NCBI RefSeq assembly: GCF_014695395.1
Contig: NZ_JACJOF010000007.1
Location: 1-64,000 of the forward strand
Source of the DNA: Nodosilinea sp. FACHB-131
Lineage (GTDB): Bacteria; Cyanobacteriota; Cyanobacteriia; Phormidesmidales; Phormidesmidaceae
Direction: 5' to 3'
Length of the DNA: 64,000 nucleotides
The position numbers and the translations under genes are program-made. Positions 58,814 to 64,000 of the stretch are shown in pieces. The first letter of the stretch is position 1; every line of letters begins with the position of its first letter. The notes beneath the pieces were generated by a model that was given only the letters and a program-made list of their open reading frames with translations, was not told the origin of the DNA and did not search any database.

Positions 58814-59926
58814 GTGACCCTAAGCGTAAACCCTGCCGCCACCGCCGTTTCCCGCTCTCTCGCCGCTGGGCTCCAGCCCTGGCCAGGTCTGATTGAAGCC
58901 TATCGAAGCTACCTACCCGTCTCCGATCAGACTCCAGTGGTGACCCTGTGTGAGGGCAACACCCCGCTGATTCCCATGCCAGTCTTGGCCCAACATATCG
59001 GCAAAGATGTAAAGGTGTGGGTCAAGTACGACGGCCTCAACCCCACTGGCAGCTTCAAAGATCGGGGTATGACCATGGCCATCTCCAAGGCCAAAGAGGC
59101 CGGGGCCGAAGCGGTAATTTGCGCTAGCACGGGCAATACCTCTGCCGCTGCTGCCGCTTACGCCCGTCGAGGGGGGATGCGGGCCTTTGTGCTAATTCCC
59201 GATGGTTATGTGGCGCTCGGCAAGCTGGCCCAGGCCTTGCTCTACGGGGCCGAAGTGCTCGCCATCAACGGCAACTTTGACGATGCTCTTGCCATGGTGC
59301 AGGAATTGGCAAAGGATTACCCCATTACTCTGGTTAACTCAGTCAACCCCTATCGCCTAGAGGGGCAGAAGACCGGGGCCTTTGAGATCGTTGATGCCAT
59401 GGGCGATGCTCCCCACTGGCTGTGCATTCCAGTGGGCAACGCGGGTAACATTACTGCTTACTGGATGGGGTTTTGTGAGTACCATCAGCAGCGCAAATGC
59501 AGTCGCTTACCCCGCATGATGGGCTTCCAGGCCGCCGGGGCCGCCCCTCTAGTCAATGGTCACGTGGTGCGCGATCCGCAAACCCTCGCCACTGCCATTC
59601 GCATCGGTAACCCCGCCAGCTGGACCAAAGCCGAAGCCGTACGCGATGCCAGCCAGGGTGAGTTTAACGCCGTTACCGATGCAGAAATTTTAGACGCCTA
59701 CCGTCTGCTGGCTCTGGAGGGGGTGTTCTGTGAACCCGCTAGTGCCGCTTCGGTAGCAGGGTTGCTGAAGGTTAAAGACCAGGTGCCTGCCGGCATCAAT
59801 ATTGTCTGTGTGCTGACCGGCAACGGATTGAAAGACCCTGACACTGCGATCGCCCACAGCAACAACCAGGTCAAAGGGAACCTCAATCCAGACCCTGGTA
59901 CCCTCGCCAAGGCCATGGGCTTCTAA
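58814..59926 (+). CDS. thrC: Threonine synthase
   Basis: A 370-residue PLP enzyme that converts O-phosphohomoserine to threonine. The Lys that binds PLP is in [42 protein letters not shown] and the phosphate-site [12 protein letters not shown] follow, as does IRIGNPASW. The start is a GTG at 58814-58816. There is no clear Shine-Dalgarno. It ends before a strong terminator. Belongs to the short, bacterial-type ThrC class. Confidence 0.93.
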   Translation: MTLSVNPAATAVSRSLAAGLQPWPGLIEAYRSYLPVSDQTPVVTLCEGNTPLIPMPVLAQHIGKDVKVWVKYDGLNPTGSFKDRGMTMAISKAKEAGAEAVICASTGNTSAAAAAYARRGGMRAFVLIPDGYVALGKLAQALLYGAEVLAINGNFDDALAMVQELAKDYPITLVNSVNPYRLEGQKTGAFEIVDAMGDAPHWLCIPVGNAGNITAYWMGFCEYHQQRKCSRLPRMMGFQAAGAAPLVNGHVVRDPQTLATAIRIGNPASWTKAEAVRDASQGEFNAVTDAEILDAYRLLALEGVFCEPASAASVAGLLKVKDQVPAGINIVCVLTGNGLKDPDTAIAHSNNQVKGNLNPDPGTLAKAMGF

Positions 59927-60036
59927 ACGCCGGTTAATATTTGCTGCCGTCCGAAATCGGTAGACTTGCTGCTGTAGTCAACATCTGGAGAATGTGAACC
60001 GCGTTCAACGTCCTTCCAGAGCAACAACGACCTGTT

Positions 60037-60065
60037 TGCCTCGGCCCAGCGCCGAGGCATTTTTT
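60037..60065 (+). terminator. Terminator of thrC
   Basis: TGCCTCGGC (60037-60045) pairs with GCCGAGGCA (60051-60059) around a five-base loop and is followed by six Ts. It is about 110 bases beyond the thrC stop. Confidence 0.9.
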
Positions 60066-60084
60066 GTGGCGGCTGAGTGTTGGG

Positions 60085-61038
60085 CTATCGGCTTCCAGTG
60101 GCTAGATCAGAGGCAGACTGGGTTGCCTGGGACTGGAGCCAAACCGCCTTAAGCCGCTCCAAAAAGGCAAAAACCGGCGGGGGCAAGAGCGCATCCCGCA
60201 GCACAATGACCCCAATCACGCGTTCTAGGGGTTGGGGCAACTCCGCTACCCGTAGCCCCGGAGGGATAGGCTCTGCGGCCAGGGACGCCATGATGGTGGC
60301 CCCCAACCCTCGCTCCACCATACTGAGAATAGTCGAGTCTTCGCGAACGGCATAGGCTGGCTGTAACTGCTGATCCCAGCTGTGCAGCAGGCGATCGAGG
60401 TACTGGCGATCGCCATCGTCATTGGGGGTCAAAATCAGCGGATAAGCTGCCAGGTCCTGCCAGGTAAATGGCTGGGGCAGGGGAGCATGCGGTTGGGAGC
60501 TAGGCGGCAGGAGGATGATGTAGCGATCGCGCAGCAGTTCCCACTGCTCAAACTCATCGCGGCTGGGCAAATAGGTAAACCCGACATCGGCCCGCCCCTG
60601 GCGCAGATCGCTTTCCACCATTTCATAGTGAGATTTTTCATCAATGGCAATGGCGACCCCAGGGTACTGCTGCCGAAACTGACGAATCACCTCCGGCAAA
60701 ATGTGGGTCGCCACGCTGCGAAAGGCCGCAATTCGCACTTCGCCGGTTTGCAGCCCCTTCGCTTCGTCAGCTCGATTGCACAGGGCATAGAGCGATCGCA
60801 ACACCTGTCGGGCTTCCTCAGTGATTTGTTCACCCACTGGCGTCAGCACCGCCCCCTGGCGGCCCCGGTTGAGCAATGACACCCCCAGCTCTTCTTCCAG
60901 AGTGGCAATGGCATGGCTCACCGCCGATTGGGAAAGCTCCATGTGCAGAGCGGCCTCGCTAAACGAACCCCGGTCGGCAATAGCCACGAGCGCTCGCAGT
61001 TGAGAGAGCTTCAGGCGATGGGGGTCAGCTTTAGCCAT
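60085..61038 (-). CDS. LysR-family transcriptional regulator
   Basis: A 317-residue LTTR: the winged-helix at residues about 8-66 (LKLSQLRALVAIADRGSFSEAALHMELSQSAVSHAIATLEEELGVSLLNRGRQGAVLTPVGEQI) and a periplasmic-binding-like effector domain (EVRIAAFRSVATHILPEVIRQFRQQYPGV; then GRADVGFTYLP). AGGAC precedes the ATG. Target genes cannot be named. It is divergent from the PEP-CTERM gene, across a 412-base spacer that could hold its binding site. Confidence 0.9.
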   Translation of the reverse strand: MAKADPHRLKLSQLRALVAIADRGSFSEAALHMELSQSAVSHAIATLEEELGVSLLNRGRQGAVLTPVGEQITEEARQVLRSLYALCNRADEAKGLQTGEVRIAAFRSVATHILPEVIRQFRQQYPGVAIAIDEKSHYEMVESDLRQGRADVGFTYLPSRDEFEQWELLRDRYIILLPPSSQPHAPLPQPFTWQDLAAYPLILTPNDDGDRQYLDRLLHSWDQQLQPAYAVREDSTILSMVERGLGATIMASLAAEPIPPGLRVAELPQPLERVIGVIVLRDALLPPPVFAFLERLKAVWLQSQATQSASDLATGSR

Positions 61039-61450
61039 TGTGCTGTCCTACTCGACGTGGATAAGCTAGACACTAACCCTTGATTGCCGCTTAGCGAAAG
61101 AGACATTCCACAATTTCTGCGGTTCTATCGGCCTCTGCCTGGCTCTTGACAATGTTCTGAATGCCGTCGCAGCAATACTGAGGCCACATGGCGTAAATGC
61201 AGCCTCAGTATTGCTACGGCAATTTTTGCTACCTGATTCCGCTCGAATTACTGAAGCTTTATCTGATGCCCAGGGGATCTACTCAGGCTCTCCCTGCTGT
61301 GGCCGGATAGATTAGACCCAAGCCGTGCAAATATCACTGGCCCTAGGGCAGCCTAACTCGCCACTGCGATGCAGCCTGCTCGCCCCCAGATCCTCCCTTA
61401 GGGGCAGGTGTTCTATGTAACCCATTCACCTTTTAGCCAGGTACCAGGAG
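61039..61450. other. 412-base spacer between LysR and PEP-CTERM genes
   Basis: No ORF with support. It holds the inverted repeat at 61171-61215 and the palindrome GCCCTAGGGC at 61340-61349. Both divergent promoters must lie here, but no -35/-10 pair is evident. Confidence 0.4.
61171..61215. repeat. 14-bp inverted repeat in the LysR upstream region
   Basis: AGCAATACTGAGGC (61171-61184) is exactly complementary to GCCTCAGTATTGCT (61202-61215), with a 17-base loop. Further out, GCCGTCGC on the left and ACGGC on the right extend it with a small gap. It has no T-run and lies in a divergent promoter region, so it is more likely an operator, a small RNA or a mobile palindrome than a terminator. Confidence 0.6.
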
Positions 61451-62257
61451 ATGTTCATCAACCGTCACCTTTTAGAAGCCGGACTCGCGGCCGCCGCAGT
61501 GTGCGTCAGCGTTATGGCTACGGCTCCAGCCCAGGCCCAGCTACCCGCTGCTGGTCTCACCCCCGATCAGTTTTCCACTGACCTCGGGTTTGACAGCCTC
61601 AAGAGCCTGAATATCACCAAGCCTTCTACTAGCCTAGAGGAGCTTAAAAAGCTCATCAACAACGAGGCCAACGCCCTATCCCAAAGCTTTCTGGCCGACT
61701 ATGAACTTGATACCAGCAAGCTGTTTTGGAATGGCGTTGACCCGGTTGAGGTCTACTTCATCAATGAAGGAGCTGGGTATCGCAACCAGCTCTTTTACAC
61801 CGCTACCAATGCCAGCGGCGGTTTGACCAGCGGTGGCAAAATCTTCGACGATATTTCGTCTCGCGATAGCAAGCTCAGCGAGAGCAACGGCCCCCTCGCC
61901 CTCGGGCAAGGCGTTAGCCTCGGGGCGTTCGTCGGTGCCACTCAGCTCGATTTTATGATTAAGTCGAACGGCAAAAACGGCGGCAACACGATGCTAGGCA
62001 CCAACGCTGCAGCCAACCCCAATGGGCTCCAGCACGTGGTTGCCTTCCAGCACCAAGACTGGATCATCCTCGGTTTTGAGGATATTGTCGGCGGTGGCGA
62101 TCGCGACTACAACGACGTGATCTTCGCCGTACGCGGCATTCAGCACGGGGCACCCCCCGCTGAAGATGTTCCTGAGCCCTCTGCCCTGCTCGGCATCGCG
62201 GCCTTGGGTATCGGTGGTTTTACCACCCTGCGCCGCCGTAAGGCTGCCACCGCCTAG
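61451..62257 (+). CDS. PEP-CTERM protein with DUF4114-type domain
   Basis: A 268-residue exported protein: signal peptide (HLLEAGLAAAAVCVSVMATAPAQAQ), a helical first part, and a strand-rich domain ending WIILGFEDIVGGGDRDYNDVIFAV, the FEDxxGGGDxDYND pattern of DUF4114. The C-terminal DVPEPSALLGIAALGIGGFTTLRRRK is a PEP-CTERM sorting signal (Pro-Glu-Pro, hydrophobic helix, basic end), cut by an exosortase-type enzyme. These proteins are often linked to extracellular polysaccharide. The GGAG is unusually close to the ATG. Confidence 0.9.
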   Translation: MFINRHLLEAGLAAAAVCVSVMATAPAQAQLPAAGLTPDQFSTDLGFDSLKSLNITKPSTSLEELKKLINNEANALSQSFLADYELDTSKLFWNGVDPVEVYFINEGAGYRNQLFYTATNASGGLTSGGKIFDDISSRDSKLSESNGPLALGQGVSLGAFVGATQLDFMIKSNGKNGGNTMLGTNAAANPNGLQHVVAFQHQDWIILGFEDIVGGGDRDYNDVIFAVRGIQHGAPPAEDVPEPSALLGIAALGIGGFTTLRRRKAATA

Positions 62258-62318
62258 TTTGGCTGGCCTCGGTGGGTAGAACCGTCGAGTGATTTCTGGA
62301 TATGCACCCTGATGGTAG

Positions 62319-62352
62319 TCGGGAGGTGAGACATCTCACCTCCCGATTTTTT
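62319..62352 (+). terminator. Terminator of the PEP-CTERM gene
   Basis: TCGGGAGGTGAGA (62319-62331) pairs perfectly with TCTCACCTCCCGA (62334-62346), with two bases between, then TTTTTT. It reaches the stop codon of the convergent HAD gene. Confidence 0.92.
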
Positions 62353-63163
62353 AGCGCTCTAGTGCATAAATAACACCAGCCGTTAGCTCTGTTATGCCGC
62401 TTACCACCTCATTAGCCCCAGCCTTCTTCAGGGCATCGCTGTAGGCATTGCGGTAGTCGTCTGCCCCTGCCACCACGTGGGGCGGTAGAATTCCCACCCC
62501 TAGCCATTGCCGGTAGGCATAGTTGACCTGGGCCTGCACAACGGTCTGCATGTCGGCGACGGTATCGCCGGCGTAGATCACCGGCAGATCAGCGGGGAGC
62601 CCATGCTGCTCGGTCAGGCGCTCCACCACGGCTAGCAGCCCGGCGGGGTCAGGTTTACCGGGGGCATCTTCCATGGCTACGAGCACCGGATTGTTTAGCC
62701 CCAGCCGCCGCTCCAGCACATAGCGAGCCGATTCCTGAGTGGCACCGCTAAAAAAACCCCAGGGAATGCGATCGCGCGTCAGCTGATCAAAGTAAGCTGC
62801 ATCCACCAGCAGCGGCTCCTGGGTGATGTAGCCTGTCCATTGGTTAGGATCTGCAATGTTAGGTCCCCGGTAGCGCTGCTGAAAGAACTCGACAATCTGG
62901 TCGTAGTTGAGAGCGATCGCATCTCGACCCTTTCCCTGACCCTCAAAATAGCGATACACCAGCTCCTGGGAGCTTTCCCAGTCGTTATTCCACTGGCCCT
63001 CGCTCTTTAATTCGTCAATCTCCTCTGACGTGGGCCGGTATTGACCACCGGTAAACTCCTCTACGGTATCGGCCAGGGCGCGGCGATAGGAGTTGCCCAC
63101 ATCCCTTAGTACGCCGTCAATATCAAACACCGCGATCGCTCGAGGGACAGCCAAAGAGGTCAT
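62351..63163 (-). CDS. HAD-superfamily hydrolase (TIGR01548-like)
   Basis: A 270-residue HAD phosphatase-like protein: motif I FDIDGVLRDV, motif II near GFFSGAT, the Lys in EDAPGKPDP and the motif IV-like YAGDTVADMQ. The layout matches the cyanobacterial TIGR01548 group. Substrate unknown. The stop codon overlaps the end of the terminator of the PEP-CTERM gene. Confidence 0.85.
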   Translation of the reverse strand: MTSLAVPRAIAVFDIDGVLRDVGNSYRRALADTVEEFTGGQYRPTSEEIDELKSEGQWNNDWESSQELVYRYFEGQGKGRDAIALNYDQIVEFFQQRYRGPNIADPNQWTGYITQEPLLVDAAYFDQLTRDRIPWGFFSGATQESARYVLERRLGLNNPVLVAMEDAPGKPDPAGLLAVVERLTEQHGLPADLPVIYAGDTVADMQTVVQAQVNYAYRQWLGVGILPPHVVAGADDYRNAYSDALKKAGANEVVSGITELTAGVIYALER

Positions 63164-63249
63164 AGAATGCAGACTTGGGGTAGAGAGCAGGGAAGCAAGG
63201 TGATAGAATTATAGACTGTAGTATTTTTGGAATTGCAGCGGAGGTTTAC

Positions 63250-63549
63250 TTGTCCAGATTTGTCCTAAAAGTACTCTGGCTAGAAGGCGACGTTGCGCTG
63301 GCGGTTGATCAGGTGGTTGGTAAGGGCACTAGCCCGCTCACCTCTTATTTCTTCTGGCCCCGTAACGATGCCTGGGAACAAATGAAAACAGAGCTTGAGA
63401 GCAAGCCCTGGATCGAAGAAGAGGAGCGGGTTGAAATTCTCAACCAGGCTACTGAGATCATTAACTATTGGCAGGAAGAGGGTAAGGGCAAACCCCTCAC
63501 CGAGGCTCAGGATCGCTTTCCCGAAATTACCTTTACCGGTAGTTCGTGA
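63250..63549 (+). CDS. Ribosomal protein PSRP-3/Ycf65
   Basis: A 99-residue protein starting [45 protein letters not shown], with the end [20 protein letters not shown]. This is the plastid-specific ribosomal protein 3 (Ycf65, cS23) of the small ribosomal subunit, found in cyanobacteria and chloroplasts. The start is a TTG at 63250 supported by GGAGG just upstream. Followed by a terminator at 63648. Confidence 0.93.
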   Translation: MSRFVLKVLWLEGDVALAVDQVVGKGTSPLTSYFFWPRNDAWEQMKTELESKPWIEEEERVEILNQATEIINYWQEEGKGKPLTEAQDRFPEITFTGSS

Positions 63550-63647
63550 TGGTTAGATCAGCGGCTAGCTAAGAATCAGACATTGGCTAAGAAGTTCGGT
63601 TCAGAACATCCCTCGCTGCTAAAACTCCACTGGAGCTATAAACCCAT

Positions 63648-63685
63648 TCAAAAGCCCACCGGTTAAATAATCGGTGGGCTTTTGA
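63648..63685. terminator. Bidirectional terminator between PSRP-3 and atpC
   Basis: The 14-base arm at 63648-63661 (TCAAAAGCCCACCG) is perfectly complementary to 63672-63685, around a ten-base AT-rich loop. Runs of T close the stem in both directions, so it can end both convergent transcripts. Confidence 0.9.
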
Positions 63686-63707
63686 GTGAGTGGCTATTGT
63701 CGAAGGG

Positions 63708-64000
63708 CTACTTGAGTCCGCCGGCCGCTTGAAGTTTTGCTCTAGCGCGCTTGAGACTCTGACGGGCCTGAATCGTAGCCGACTTATCTTCTGAGTCAAC
63801 TTCGTTCAGTCGAGCCTCGGCTTCCTGGTAAGCAGTTTGAGCTTGGGCGAGGTCAATGGCATCGCCTCGCTCGGCCCCGTTAACCAGAATAATGACTTCG
63901 TTGCTGTCAACTTCTGCAAAGCCACCCATGAGCGCGATGGGCACCCACTCTTTATCATCTCTCACCCGCATCACCCCGATGTCGAGGGCGGTGAGGAGGG
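63708..64000 (-). CDS. atpC: ATP synthase epsilon subunit (partial)
   Basis: The last 97 codons of the epsilon chain; the start lies beyond the right edge. The visible part begins LLTALDIGVMRVR, then EWVPIALMGGFAEVDSNEVIILVNGAERG, the end of the beta-sandwich, and two C-terminal helices (LAQAQTAYQEAEARLNE; TIQARQSLKRARAKLQAA) typical of the inhibitory domain. Part of F1; usually follows atpB in cyanobacteria, so atpB is expected just outside the window. Confidence 0.93.
   Translation of the reverse strand, partial: LLTALDIGVMRVRDDKEWVPIALMGGFAEVDSNEVIILVNGAERGDAIDLAQAQTAYQEAEARLNEVDSEDKSATIQARQSLKRARAKLQAAGGLK

Noticed and set aside
1-64000. GCGATCGC octamers as regulatory sites
   Set aside because: These HIP1-type sites are spread through genes and spacers alike and are a general feature of cyanobacterial genomes.

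Overview
This window is chromosomal DNA from a cyanobacterium. It is GC-rich and carries many GCGATCGC (HIP1-type) octamers. It encodes psaD, btpA, a PSRP-3/Ycf65 protein, a Tic20-family protein, a CPP1-like protein, hppD and the end of atpC. Gene content fits a Leptolyngbya/Nodosilinea/Phormidium-type filamentous lineage, but that placement is inference. No rRNA, tRNA, CRISPR array, intact insertion sequence or prophage was seen.

Layout. 1-2330: a decayed DJ-1/PfpI gene and a DUF4331 gene with a small upstream partner. 2545-8160: a membrane-anchored CapA-like protein, a small secreted protein behind a leader hairpin, and a leftward run of TerB-like, DUF2809, VKOR-thioredoxin and btpA genes. 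8514-18613: rimO, a DEAD-box helicase, tic20, an FAH-family hydrolase, rpsF, envelope proteins, then trpE beside psaD. 18822-26550: a glucose-dehydrogenase-like SDR, an RCK protein next to a Na+/H+ antiporter, a CPP1-like gene, hppD and a Gfo/Idh oxidoreductase. 26686-29403: a HlyD adaptor and MacB-type permease without an ATPase gene. 30128-35633: glyoxalase-like, GNAT, ACT-malic enzyme, SRPBCC and a Kef-type antiporter with a USP-like tail. 35922-38208: groES-groEL behind a perfect CIRCE operator. 38289-44773: an EamA transporter, an RTX-GDSL esterase, an ethylene-receptor-like/PAS/GGDEF/EAL protein and glutamate dehydrogenase. 44838-47272: two HxlR regulators, each divergent from a redox enzyme and each with operator-like repeats. 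47246-64000: aat, a broken Uma2 gene, rpsN, DUF362, dxs, an orphan ExbD, an RluA-type synthase, envelope proteins including a PilP-like one, thrC, a LysR regulator, a PEP-CTERM protein, a HAD hydrolase, PSRP-3 and partial atpC.

Most of this is housekeeping metabolism. The less ordinary parts are the c-di-GMP protein with a Cys/His membrane sensor resembling the ethylene-binding domain, the twin HxlR modules, the exporter lacking its ATPase, and several hairpin/palindrome elements. The last include a family of GGGTAT/GGGTTTA-rich hairpins at gene 3' ends and a perfect 18-bp inverted repeat inside the hppD reading frame. All calls come from reading the sequence; no database search was run.
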